A stretch of DNA of 64,000 nucleotides. It comes from a virus. Position numbers and translations under genes: made by a program. The notes below the pieces were generated by a model. It was not told the origin of the DNA. It saw only the letters and a list, made by a program, of their open reading frames with translations, and ran no database searches. Every line of letters begins with the position of its first letter. The stretch's first letter is position 1. The stretch covers positions 51,057-115,056 of IMG/VR virus record IMGVR_UViG_3300021093_003900; one strand, written 5' to 3'. Positions 15,922 to 24,721 of this stretch are shown one piece after another.

Positions 15922-16726
15922 TTTCAGAGTTTTTTATCATTTTAATAATATCTACCATTTCCAAATTTTCTTTCTTGGCCATTTTGACCAAAGATTTAAT
16001 ATTTTTTTTCAAAACCTCAGATACTTCGATTTCCTTATTTTTGATATCACCATCCGAATGTCTTTTGGCTAAAATATCTTCGACAACATCTTTCATTTTA
16101 TTTTTTCTTTCTTTCACGATCATTCGAATATCTGTACCAGGAAGTTTCTTTTTGTTTACTTTAGGAACTTTACCAAACTCTTCAGCCCTATCTTCAGCAT
16201 TTTCAACACCCATATCCTCAAGAGTGTCTATTGTTTCTTCTGGCGATAAGTCCATAGTCTCTTCCCATCCAAAAGCTTTGGATAAATCCTCTTCTCTTTG
16301 AACACTTTCACCCCAATACACTCTGTATCCCCTCGTCAAAGGGTTTCCTGGTTGTGCAACTGAGAATACGGTTTGATCCATAGTTTTACGTGGTGACATT
16401 TTGGGGTCGTGTATTGGTATTTTAGAATTACTCAAACTACCATCAAAATCAACCAATTCATCTATTTCACCATTCTTATCTGTTTTAATTTTTGACAAGA
16501 TTTTTTGAATTTCTTTCTTCGAAAATCTTTTTTTAGATTTTTGAAATTTTTCGAATATTAAATTAAGTAATTTTTCTGATGACTTGGGTATTGACATAAT
16601 GTCTTCATTAAGTCTAGACTCAGACAAATTTCTCCCGACCGAATAATAAACATCAATATCGTTGATGTTTTTCTTCAGAAAGAAGTACATATTGTTAAAA
16701 AAATATTCTTCCCCGTATTGAATCAT
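15914..16726 (-). CDS. Unknown charged protein at the head of a minus-strand cluster
   Basis: The 270-residue protein is highly charged. Residues 1-85 are Lys-rich helices (FEKFQKSKKRFSKKEIQKIL). A middle segment has PRKTMDQTVFSVAQPGNP and GYRVYWGESVQREEDLSKAF, residues 150-185 are acidic, and the C-terminus is a Lys-rich helical region. I do not recognise the family. A TATTTATA element lies 12 nt upstream, between this gene and the divergent surface-protein gene. It may be a scaffold, prohead-core or regulatory protein. Confidence 0.55.
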   Translation of the reverse strand: MIQYGEEYFFNNMYFFLKKNINDIDVYYSVGRNLSESRLNEDIMSIPKSSEKLLNLIFEKFQKSKKRFSKKEIQKILSKIKTDKNGEIDELVDFDGSLSNSKIPIHDPKMSPRKTMDQTVFSVAQPGNPLTRGYRVYWGESVQREEDLSKAFGWEETMDLSPEETIDTLEDMGVENAEDRAEEFGKVPKVNKKKLPGTDIRMIVKERKNKMKDVVEDILAKRHSDGDIKNKEIEVSEVLKKNIKSLVKMAKKENLEMVDIIKMIKNSENE

Positions 16727-16738
16727 AATTTTTTTTAA

Positions 16739-16746
16739 TATAAATA
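16739..16746 (-). promoter_or_regulatory. TATTTATA promoter-like element (divergent region)
   Basis: TATTTATA on the minus strand, 12 nt before the ATG at 16726. On the plus strand a related TATTTATT (16758-16765) lies 3 nt before the ATG at 16769. The 42-nt divergent gap therefore carries one candidate element for each direction. The plus-strand copy is so close to the ATG that it would imply a near-leaderless transcript or be coincidental. Confidence 0.45.
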
Positions 16747-16768
16747 CTTTCTAAATGTATTTATTACT

Positions 16769-18937
16769 ATGGCTTATCAAAACATTAATCAGTATGTCAA
16801 ATCAAAATTGTATTTACAACCTGTTTTACAAATTTCTGACATTTCATTGGCCGCTGATGAGAGAGAATACAATGAAGAAGTTGTGTTCTCACCACTTATT
16901 ATTGGTGCAAATGATGGTGATGTTTTACCTGTAAAAATTGATTTAAATTTTTCTGGATCCTCTCAAAAAATCAATTTGACTTTTGGTGATTACAAAAGAG
17001 AAAACGTAATCATTTCTGAAAATTATTATAATCCATACGATTATATTTTAGATTGTTTTTCTGGAAAAAGTATTTGTGATATTGGTTTGACTGGTACGGA
17101 TAATGGTTTGGTTACGGGAATGACGGGACAGAGTATTTCTTACACCGAGGGACTATTGCCAAATAATACAAAATTTGATCGATTGAAATTTGACCGTAGA
17201 TTGAAATTATTTCAAGTTACAGGATATACGAGCCATCCAAATCATAGATTTTCAGGAATAACGGCTGAGACCTCGTATGAAATGGTTTCTTATACCGCAA
17301 ACACCATAGGAACTTACAACGAATTATACGGTGGTTTTTACCAAGGGTTTTATGAACTATTTGGATATGAATACAAAATACTACCTGAAAGATATACCAA
17401 AGGTTGGACTGTAGAGATGACATTAAAGCCTAGGATCTACAATCAATATACAACCCCGTCTGGTAAAACAACATTAAATTCATATTACCCAAATAATTCT
17501 GGAATATTTTTTTATATGGGAACTCGTGCTGAAAACAAATACTGGCATTTTGCACAAGGTAAAAACCCAACAGATCCAAATTACGATAGAGTAACTAGAA
17601 GGCTTTTAGATTTAAGTACTTGTGATTGCAAAACACTTAATCCTGGTTATTCTACAAATTCAACAACTCATTTTGATTTAAGTGTTTCAGGTGCAACAAT
17701 ACAAGTAGGTCAAGATTTATTATGGGCATCAGGTGACATTTGTGTTGTTTATCATAACGAAATTGCATTCCTGACTGGGAATGTTATTGGGTATACAGCA
17801 TCGACTAATTCATTACAATTTGTTACAACTTATCGTGTGGGTAAAGGAGATTTCAAATACTGGGTTGTGGATAAATTAAATTTCTTGGAATACAATAATT
17901 CCGATTGTTATTTTGTTTATCCCCCAACAGGCGTTACTGATTATCACTACACGGAAAGTCCTTGTTGTCCAGATGAACCCCAAGTACCTGTCCCTGAGCA
18001 AGACGCGGCTTACAATGGAATGTCTAATGCTTTAGCTATACGATTTAGTGGTGATCCAACTAACCCAAAAATTTGTATACGTACATTAACAATGACAGGT
18101 GATTGCATCACAAGTGGAAGTTGTGAAACTACTGGATATGAATCGCAAACAGGTTACTCAATAAATAACTATTGTACAACTAGGAGAATATACGATGATT
18201 GTAGTGGGACAACTTATTCTTTAGGTGAAAATTGGGTTCTAGTCGATGTTAGCTTTGAAAGGAACACCGCACTTGATGAGTGTGATTTGGTTTATCTTGG
18301 TGGATTAGGTGTAATATCGAATATGGTATTCACAGCATCTACGGATAGTAATTCAGTATCACTTATCTCTCCACCAATAACTCATTACCAACTAAACCCA
18401 GAAACAGAAGAACTTGTACAACTGAACAATGATTGGCTTCTTGAAAAGGGGTTTCGGAAAGGTAAATTAAGAATTTTTGTTAATGGTAAGTTATTCGAAA
18501 CTTTCGATAATGTTGAAGAAATAATACCTAGGGGTTTGTATGGACACAAAGAAACTCAAGTGGGTGTACCATTCAATATTTCTTGGGGTGGTGGTACCCA
18601 AGGATTGCATGAAAACCTAGTATTCAGTGCTATACCAACAACCGATTTAAACTATTACATACAAGACCCAGAATTGTTTCCACCAAATATTTTGAGTGGA
18701 ACAAGTCTTAGTGCTTTAACAACAAATATTCTTATTGAACAAAACTTTGCTGGCACTTTTGATGGGGGTATATCATCATTTTCTATGTATGCAAAACCTC
18801 TGACTATTCCTGAGGTTCAACATAATGCAAGAATACTTAAACCAAAATATAATTTTTTGAATCCTTTTTGCCTGAATTGTATTGATTCAACGCCAACACC
18901 TACCCCTTCAATAACCCCAACACCAACACCAACTTGA
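16769..18937 (+). CDS. Large beta-rich virion surface protein with LamG-like domain and Thr-Pro tail
   Basis: The 722-residue protein is rich in Tyr, Thr, Gly and Asn, as phage fibres and decoration proteins are. Segments such as GWTVEMTLKPR and GIFFYMGTRAENKYWHF look like concanavalin/LamG strands. The region near 680-705 (GTFDGGISSFSMYAKPLT, then IPEVQHNARIL) matches the end of a LamG-like domain. Many paired Cys (SPCCPDEP, NPFCLNC) suggest disulphides or metal binding. The last ~17 residues are a mucin-like tail (TPTPTPSITPTPTPT). It is directly followed by a GT60-type GlcNAc-transferase, which could glycosylate the tail. It probably serves in host recognition or adhesion on the virion. 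Confidence 0.7.
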   Translation: MAYQNINQYVKSKLYLQPVLQISDISLAADEREYNEEVVFSPLIIGANDGDVLPVKIDLNFSGSSQKINLTFGDYKRENVIISENYYNPYDYILDCFSGKSICDIGLTGTDNGLVTGMTGQSISYTEGLLPNNTKFDRLKFDRRLKLFQVTGYTSHPNHRFSGITAETSYEMVSYTANTIGTYNELYGGFYQGFYELFGYEYKILPERYTKGWTVEMTLKPRIYNQYTTPSGKTTLNSYYPNNSGIFFYMGTRAENKYWHFAQGKNPTDPNYDRVTRRLLDLSTCDCKTLNPGYSTNSTTHFDLSVSGATIQVGQDLLWASGDICVVYHNEIAFLTGNVIGYTASTNSLQFVTTYRVGKGDFKYWVVDKLNFLEYNNSDCYFVYPPTGVTDYHYTESPCCPDEPQVPVPEQDAAYNGMSNALAIRFSGDPTNPKICIRTLTMTGDCITSGSCETTGYESQTGYSINNYCTTRRIYDDCSGTTYSLGENWVLVDVSFERNTALDECDLVYLGGLGVISNMVFTASTDSNSVSLISPPITHYQLNPETEELVQLNNDWLLEKGFRKGKLRIFVNGKLFETFDNVEEIIPRGLYGHKETQVGVPFNISWGGGTQGLHENLVFSAIPTTDLNYYIQDPELFPPNILSGTSLSALTTNILIEQNFAGTFDGGISSFSMYAKPLTIPEVQHNARILKPKYNFLNPFCLNCIDSTPTPTPSITPTPTPT

Positions 18938-19001
18938 GCGTCAAATGATTCTTGACAAGTCGGTAATTAGTAATAGAACTTTTTGAAAAAAAACAAAGTG
19001 T

Positions 19002-19009
19002 TATTTATT
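19002..19009 (+). promoter_or_regulatory. TATTTATT promoter-like element
   Basis: TATTTATT lies in the 113-nt gap between the surface-protein gene and the GT60 gene, 41 nt before the ATG at 19051. TTTG sits about 16 nt upstream of it, so a host-type promoter is also possible. The gap otherwise holds AT-rich leader and a weak GTCAA/TTGAC stem without a T-run. Confidence 0.35.
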
Positions 19010-19050
19010 TTAAAATTTAGAAAGTTATTTTTCAAATAAAATTAATTTAT

Positions 19051-20304
19051 ATGAAAATATTCATTCAGATAGCATCTTACAGAGATCCTGAGTTGAAAAA
19101 AACTATAGCCAATTGCCTTGAAAACGCCGATAAACCTGAAAATTTAGTTTTTGGTATTGCACGTCAATTTCACCCTGATGATAAATTCGACGACTTAACT
19201 GAGTATATGACAGATGAGAGATTTCGAATTTTGAACATTCCATACAATGAATCAAAAGGTGCGTGTTGGGCTAGAAACCAAATTCAACAACTATACAATA
19301 AAGAACAATATACAATGCAATTGGATTCCCACATGAGATTTGCACCTCACTGGGACACTGAAATGATTGGTATGATAAAACAATTACAGAAAAAAGGATA
19401 TAAAAAACCTTTGTTAACTGGTTATGTTTCTTCTTTTGACCCAGATAACGACCCTAGTGCTAGAGTACAAGAACCTTGGAGGATGGTATTCGATCGTTTT
19501 ATTCCTGAAGGTGCTGTATTTTTTCTTCCTGAAACAATACCAAATTGGCAAACATTGACTGAACCAGTTCCAGCAAGATTCTACTCAGCTCATTACGCAT
19601 TTACTTTAGGTAAATTTACTAAGGAAGTTCAGCACAACCCTGAATATTATTTTCACGGTGAAGAAATTTCAATAGCGGCGAGAGCTTATACTTGGGGTTA
19701 TGATTTATTTCACCCACATAAAGTTTTAATCTGGCACGAATACACAAGAAAAGGTAGAACTAAACAGTGGGATGATGATAAACAATGGGTTGATAAAAAC
19801 AATGTTTCCCATTTAACAAATCGAAAGTTATTTGGTATGGATGGATTACCACAAGAAGGACATGACGGTAAATATGGATTCGGAAAGGCCAGAAGTCTCC
19901 AAGATTATGAAAAATATTCAGGATTACTTTTTGAAAAACGTGCTGTTCAACAATACACGCTCGATAAAAACTATCCACCAAACCCTTATAACTACTCAAC
20001 AGAAGAAGAGTGGAAAGCCGATTTTGCAATGATATTCAAACATTGTATTGATATCGGATATTCACAGGTACCTGAAAAAGATTATGATTTTTGGGTTGTG
20101 GCTTTTCACGATGAAACTGATGAGACTATCTTCAGAAAAGATGCGGACAAGGGAGAGATCGCAAGAATGATGAACGACCCAGATGGGTATTGTAAAGTAT
20201 GGAGAGAGTTCCAGACAGCACATAAACCAAAATATTGGGTAGTTTGGCCACACTCAGAGTCTAAGGGATGGTGTGAAAGAATTACTGGAAATTTACCATT
20301 TTAA
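19051..20304 (+). CDS. GT60-type polypeptide N-acetylglucosaminyltransferase
   Basis: The 417-residue protein opens with IFIQIASYRDPELKKTIANC and NLVFGIARQ. It continues with ACWARNQIQQLYNKEQYTMQ and LDSHMRFAPHWDTEMI, the core of the GlcNAc-transferase family (GT60) first known from Skp1 GlcNAc-transferase and trypanosome mucin GlcNAc-transferase. These enzymes attach alpha-GlcNAc to hydroxyproline or threonine of a polypeptide. YFHGEEISIAARAYTWGYD matches the catalytic and acceptor region. The C-terminal ~110 residues (EKDYDFWVVAFHDETDET) look like an extra domain. The gene lies next to a virion protein with a Thr-Pro tail and heads the second sugar island, so it is the best candidate for glycan initiation on virion proteins. 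Confidence 0.8.
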   Translation: MKIFIQIASYRDPELKKTIANCLENADKPENLVFGIARQFHPDDKFDDLTEYMTDERFRILNIPYNESKGACWARNQIQQLYNKEQYTMQLDSHMRFAPHWDTEMIGMIKQLQKKGYKKPLLTGYVSSFDPDNDPSARVQEPWRMVFDRFIPEGAVFFLPETIPNWQTLTEPVPARFYSAHYAFTLGKFTKEVQHNPEYYFHGEEISIAARAYTWGYDLFHPHKVLIWHEYTRKGRTKQWDDDKQWVDKNNVSHLTNRKLFGMDGLPQEGHDGKYGFGKARSLQDYEKYSGLLFEKRAVQQYTLDKNYPPNPYNYSTEEEWKADFAMIFKHCIDIGYSQVPEKDYDFWVVAFHDETDETIFRKDADKGEIARMMNDPDGYCKVWREFQTAHKPKYWVVWPHSESKGWCERITGNLPF

Positions 20305-20308
20305 ATTT

Positions 20309-20938
20309 ATGATTGATTTAAAAAAAACATTTGAAGATTTTAATATCCAATGTTCGGGTATAATTCATGTCGGGGGGCACCAAGCACAAGAATATCAAAC
20401 ATATAAGGAAATTGGTATACAACATCAAATTTGGATCGAAGCTAACCCGTTTTATTATTCACAAATATTGGAAGTAATTAAAAATGATGAGTTTTCTATC
20501 GCCTTTAATTATTTAATTCTTGATGAAGAAAAAGAAGTTTCATTCAATTTGGCTAATAATGGTCAATCATCATCTGTTTTACCACTCAAAAATCATATTA
20601 AATACTACCCAAATATCAAGTTTGATGGTCAAATGTTGACAACTAGTAAAAGATTAGACTCATTGATCAAAGAATACAAAATTGAAGTAGAGAACTATAA
20701 TGGATTAGTTGTTGACGTACAAGGTGTTGAATTAAAAGTACTTATGTCCTTGGGATCATTGTTACAAAACTTCAAATTTATACAATCAGAAGTTAATTTA
20801 GAAGAACTTTATGAGGGTTGTTGTCTTATAGATGATTTAGACAAATATTTAGAACAATTTGGGTTTGAAAGGAAGATTACTAAGTTATGGGATAATGGTT
20901 CTGTAGGTTGGGGTGATGCTATGTATATTAAAATATGA
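20309..20938 (+). CDS. FkbM-family methyltransferase (second copy)
   Basis: A protein of about 209 residues. I start it at 20309 (MIDLKKTFEDFNIQ), 4 nt after the GT60 stop, rather than at an upstream in-frame Met inside that gene. FkbM features seen: GIIHVGGHQAQEYQTYKEIG, IWIEANPFYYSQIL, NNGQSSSVLP and LVVDVQGVELKVLMSLG. It likely O-methylates a sugar hydroxyl. It parallels the FkbM gene at 7666-8277. Its C-terminus overlaps the next gene by 4 nt. Confidence 0.8.
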   Translation: MIDLKKTFEDFNIQCSGIIHVGGHQAQEYQTYKEIGIQHQIWIEANPFYYSQILEVIKNDEFSIAFNYLILDEEKEVSFNLANNGQSSSVLPLKNHIKYYPNIKFDGQMLTTSKRLDSLIKEYKIEVENYNGLVVDVQGVELKVLMSLGSLLQNFKFIQSEVNLEELYEGCCLIDDLDKYLEQFGFERKITKLWDNGSVGWGDAMYIKI

Positions 20939-21684
20939 TTAATTTTTGTATTTTATACTGGGATATGGGTTGTGAAATAAGGAAACAGAATTCTATTATT
21001 TCATGGTTTGAATTGAAAAAAATGACTTACTATTTGAAGTCAAGAGGTTTGAATATCAATGCTTATTTATTCGAATTCGGTAACAATTTTATATTTGAAG
21101 ATTCAATAAAAATAAAAGATAAATTGGAATATTATGAAAAATCCAAAAAAAATAATCTAGCTATTAATCACAATTTGAATGACTATAGTGATTTTATAGC
21201 AATAATGGATTCTGATTTATTTTTTTGTGAAAATCAATATGAAATGATTTATAATCATTTGACTGAATTAATTGAAAGTAAAGAACGGAAATTTTTTACA
21301 TATAATTTACTTGATATTGATTATGAAGAAAGAAATCAAATTATTGATTTTGAAAAAAATCAATTAATGTATGAAAAAATTGATGAGTTTAATTTGAAAT
21401 ATTCTTGGAGACATTCTTTTGGTGCTGGTGTATTGGGTGGTATTTTTATCGTACCAACACCAGAAATTAGGAAAATGGACGGGTTCGATGAAAATTTTCT
21501 TACATGGGGTGCTGAAGATGATGAAGCATTTGTAAGATTAAAATATTTTGCTACGTGGTATCCTAAAATGAATGAAGGACCATATCATCTATGGCATCCA
21601 AAAAATGAAACAGATCCCAAATATTATATTCCTGTATATTCAGATGAATATTTTAAAATTAATAAAGTAAAAAATCCAAGATGA
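20935..21684 (+). CDS. Galactosyltransferase-like GT-A enzyme (GT7 C-terminal type)
   Basis: In this 249-residue protein FIAIMDSDLFFCENQYEM supplies a DSD metal-binding site. GAGVLGGIFIVPTPEIRKMD then GFDENFLTWGAEDDEAFVRL is the typical C-terminal segment of GT7/GT27-like transferases, with the WGxEDDE acceptor and base region. It is a soluble cytosolic enzyme that would extend a glycan with Gal, GalNAc or a similar sugar. It overlaps both neighbours by 4 nt. The coding DNA is noticeably more AT-rich than the structural genes. Confidence 0.7.
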   Translation: MINFCILYWDMGCEIRKQNSIISWFELKKMTYYLKSRGLNINAYLFEFGNNFIFEDSIKIKDKLEYYEKSKKNNLAINHNLNDYSDFIAIMDSDLFFCENQYEMIYNHLTELIESKERKFFTYNLLDIDYEERNQIIDFEKNQLMYEKIDEFNLKYSWRHSFGAGVLGGIFIVPTPEIRKMDGFDENFLTWGAEDDEAFVRLKYFATWYPKMNEGPYHLWHPKNETDPKYYIPVYSDEYFKINKVKNPR

Positions 21685-22430
21685 AAAATAATTTAATTAC
21701 TTTTGTTACATTTTGTGTCGACATTGGTCGTGGTGATTTACCTTTGGAAAATTCTATTCATAGAAACTTTGAGCTTTACAAGGCTGGTATGTATGAAAAC
21801 ATAAATACAAAAGTTCCAATGGTTCTTTTTTCATCCGTTGAAGATTTAAAAATCCCTGACTATAGAAATTTAACAAACTTTCGTCATATACCTTTAACAA
21901 AATCATTAATTGAGAATGATTTCCCAAATTTTGAATTATATCGTGAATTTTACCCTGTAACAAAAAAAGACGAAATTGAAAATTCATTGTTTTATTATAC
22001 ACCTTTAGTTGTATTAAAAATGAAAAAAATGATAGAAATATCAAAATTAAATCCTTTTGGAAGTGAAATATTTTTATGGATAGATTGTTTTTTTACTAGA
22101 GGATTGCCAAATTTAGATTTCATGAATGAAGAAGTTGATTACCTAATGATGTGTGGAAATGTGAAAAAAAAGTTGAGTAATAACAAATTTGTTTTGTTAA
22201 ATTGGGGTCCAAGACCTTTTGGTTTTTTTTGGGGTGGTACAACACAAGCTTTGCAAAATATGTACGAACACTACTTTGAAATTTTCTTCGAGTATCTACC
22301 AACCAAATTAATGACAGAGGAATTAATCTTTAAAGAAATCAATGAAAGATATCCAAATTTAATCAATATGATACAAGTTGAAAATGCCATTGATTATAAA
22401 TTAGCTTGTAGTAATTTTATGACAAAATGA
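21681..22430 (+). CDS. HtrL/YibB-like glycosyltransferase
   Basis: This 249-residue protein begins with LITFVTFCVDIGRGDLPLE. EIFLWIDCFFTRGLPN follows, where the WID segment is the probable metal site, then GPRPFGFFWGGTTQALQNMY and TEELIFKEINERYPN. The order WID / GGxxG / E-E-x-x-F is shared with the HtrL/YibB (WlaTC-like) family, two more members of which follow in this island. Family members sit in LPS and glycan loci and are presumed glycosyltransferases; the reaction here is unknown. Confidence 0.6.
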   Translation: MKNNLITFVTFCVDIGRGDLPLENSIHRNFELYKAGMYENINTKVPMVLFSSVEDLKIPDYRNLTNFRHIPLTKSLIENDFPNFELYREFYPVTKKDEIENSLFYYTPLVVLKMKKMIEISKLNPFGSEIFLWIDCFFTRGLPNLDFMNEEVDYLMMCGNVKKKLSNNKFVLLNWGPRPFGFFWGGTTQALQNMYEHYFEIFFEYLPTKLMTEELIFKEINERYPNLINMIQVENAIDYKLACSNFMTK

Positions 22431-23200
22431 TAGTATATTCTGATTTTAATAAAGGTCGACTTGGAAATCAACTTTTTTTTGTGGCATCAACTATTGGTAT
22501 AGCATATAAAAATCATACAAATTTTGGTTTTTCAACTCAAATGGCGTCTGGTACCGATAACTACCAATCTTTGTTTAAAAAAAATTTACCGATAGTTCAT
22601 TCAGTGCCTGAAAATAAATTTCATCAAAATGGATTTAATTATCAAGACATACAAATCAATGACGTTGAATTGTTTGGATATTATCAATCTGAGAAATTTT
22701 TCAAGCATTGTGAAGATATAATTTTAGAACAATTTGATTTTAATGAAAAATTTATTGAAATATGTTCTACACTATATCCGAATGTAACTAACTCATTATC
22801 TTTACATGTTAGACGTGGAGACTATTTGTCTCAACCAAACCATCACCCAACATTACCTCTGAAATACTATGAAATAATACTCTCTGAAATTTCGAAAAAT
22901 TATGAAAATATTCTTATTTTCAGTGATGATTCAGATTGGGTAAAAAGTAACTTTATTGGAGATAATTATATTTTTCCAACATTTGATACTGAAAATGTTT
23001 TAAAAAGTTTTGTATTAATGTCAATGTGCTCTGATAACATTATATCAAACTCTACATACAGTTGGTGGGCGGCTTGGTTAAATAGGAATAAAAACAAAAA
23101 TATTTATTCACCAAACCATAGTCAATGGTTTGGTTCGTCGTATTCCAATTTGGATACTTCTGATTTAATACCTAATAATTGGATACAAATCAAATTCTGA
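22427..23200 (+). CDS. GT11 alpha-1,2-fucosyltransferase (second copy)
   Basis: A 257-residue GT11 protein: FNKGRLGNQLFFVASTIGIA at the N-terminus, SLHVRRGDYLSQPNHHPTLP, ILIFSDDSDWVKSNF, and MSMCSDNIISNSTYSWWAAW near the C-terminus. It transfers fucose, or a related L-sugar, from a GDP donor. It is clearly paralogous to the gene at 8267-9091 but quite diverged, so the two may have different acceptors or separate origins. It overlaps its upstream neighbour by 4 nt. Confidence 0.9.
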   Translation: MIVYSDFNKGRLGNQLFFVASTIGIAYKNHTNFGFSTQMASGTDNYQSLFKKNLPIVHSVPENKFHQNGFNYQDIQINDVELFGYYQSEKFFKHCEDIILEQFDFNEKFIEICSTLYPNVTNSLSLHVRRGDYLSQPNHHPTLPLKYYEIILSEISKNYENILIFSDDSDWVKSNFIGDNYIFPTFDTENVLKSFVLMSMCSDNIISNSTYSWWAAWLNRNKNKNIYSPNHSQWFGSSYSNLDTSDLIPNNWIQIKF

Positions 23201-23835
23201 TGATACATAAAATAGTTTCTTTTTATCACAAAAACTTGAACCCTGAAATTAAGATTTTACAAAAAAAAGTTTTTGATTATTTAGATATTGATTTAGTTCA
23301 ATTTGAATTTACTGACAGTCATCCAGTCGCCATTGAATTTTTTTTAGAAAATAACAAATGGGATTTGATTACATTATTCGATGTGGATTGTATTCCTACT
23401 GAAAAAAAAATTATAGATAATATATTGGAAATTATTGATGACAATACAATTTATGGTAATGCTCAATTTTCTAATTGTTTACCTTATGTAGGCCCTAGTT
23501 TTATGTCATTTAATAAAAAATTATATGAAAATTCAATTCACAAAAAATTTCATGATGGTCTTTATCTTTGTGGAGATAAATTTCATCACTTAGATGTGGG
23601 TGAAATTTTTGTAAAAGAAAACTTAAAGTTTGGTAACAAACAAGTTCTCAGTTATCCAGTTTCAGTTGAAGAAAAAAAATGGAAATTTATAGGGAATGAA
23701 TTATACCCAAGTTTTGAGTTTGGAGTTGGGACATTATTTGATAATAAAACATTTCATTGTTTTCAAATTAGATTTGAGACTAATCAACACATTTTTAAAC
23801 TTTTTGTTAATAATTTATTAAATGAAAAAAATTAA
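23200..23835 (+). CDS. Putative GT-A glycosyltransferase
   Basis: A protein of about 211 residues. I choose the ATG at 23200 (MIHKIVSFYHKNLNPEIKIL), which shares one base with the preceding TGA. LITLFDVDCIPTEKKIIDN is a clear DxD-type metal site near residues 60-66. YGNAQFSNCLPYVGPSFMSF and YLCGDKFHHLDVGEIFV supply candidate acceptor and base residues. It is a small soluble enzyme with no family name I can give. The sequence is Lys/Phe/Asn-rich like the whole island. Confidence 0.55.
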   Translation: MIHKIVSFYHKNLNPEIKILQKKVFDYLDIDLVQFEFTDSHPVAIEFFLENNKWDLITLFDVDCIPTEKKIIDNILEIIDDNTIYGNAQFSNCLPYVGPSFMSFNKKLYENSIHKKFHDGLYLCGDKFHHLDVGEIFVKENLKFGNKQVLSYPVSVEEKKWKFIGNELYPSFEFGVGTLFDNKTFHCFQIRFETNQHIFKLFVNNLLNEKN

Positions 23836-24721
23836 ATTTATCACTTGTATTTATACAGATCTATACGGTTCTGAACTAGGTGGGAGACCTGGTAGATTTC
23901 ATCATTACAGGTGGAGTCTACTTTCGCTTTTGAAAATGACAGAAGCTGATTTTATTTGTTATACATCAGCCAGTGAATTTTTATCATTGAAACAATTTTT
24001 TTTTGAAGAAAATTCTATTTCTGAGGATCAATTGAAAATTGAAATTTTTGATATTTGGAATTGTAAATATAAAAATTTACTAAAACAAACAAAAAATTTG
24101 GAATTTACTAAAGGGGGTGACCGTTGTATAGAAATACAATACTCTAAATTTGCATGGTGGTACTATGAAGATAAAACGTATGATTATTATTATTGGATAG
24201 ACGCTGGACTATCACATTGTGGTTTAATCCCAGTAAAATACTTAGATCCAAAGTCTTATATGGCAAGTTTTTATGAATGTAATCTTTTCAATAATGATTT
24301 TTTAAATAATCTTATTGAATATACTCAAGACAAATTTTTTTTAATTGGTAAAGACAATGTCCGTAACTTTTGGTCTCAAACCGTTGATCCTAAATGGTAT
24401 AAAAATTATGATAATACTATTCACATAATTGGAGGATTATTTGGCGGCAAACGAGAAAAATGGGATGAAATTGTAAAATTGTTCGAAAATTACATTGAAC
24501 AAATTTTGATTGATGACTTTAAGTCACAAGACAAAGAATTACCACATGAAGAACAAATAATGTCCCTTATGTGGGTAAATCATCAAGATTTATTTATACG
24601 GAAACATTTTGACATATGGTGGTGTCCTGATAGTGGTCCTAGAGATGCGTTACCAGAAATATACACACAAAATAAAAGTTTTTATAGAATCTTAGAGGAA
24701 TTTAATAGAATTTATGAATAA
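23822..24721 (+). CDS. HtrL/YibB-like glycosyltransferase
   Basis: In this 299-residue protein KFITCIYTDLYGSELGGRPG begins the Rossmann-like core. EIQYSKFAWWYYEDK and YYYWIDAGLSHCGLIP carry the WIDAG metal motif of HtrL/WlaTC-type proteins. IIGGLFGGKREKWDEIVKLF and LPHEEQIMSLMWVNHQDLF complete the GGxxGG / E-E-x-I pattern. The presumed role is sugar transfer in the cytosol. It overlaps both neighbouring genes by 8-14 nt. Confidence 0.65.
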   Translation: MKKIKFITCIYTDLYGSELGGRPGRFHHYRWSLLSLLKMTEADFICYTSASEFLSLKQFFFEENSISEDQLKIEIFDIWNCKYKNLLKQTKNLEFTKGGDRCIEIQYSKFAWWYYEDKTYDYYYWIDAGLSHCGLIPVKYLDPKSYMASFYECNLFNNDFLNNLIEYTQDKFFLIGKDNVRNFWSQTVDPKWYKNYDNTIHIIGGLFGGKREKWDEIVKLFENYIEQILIDDFKSQDKELPHEEQIMSLMWVNHQDLFIRKHFDIWWCPDSGPRDALPEIYTQNKSFYRILEEFNRIYE

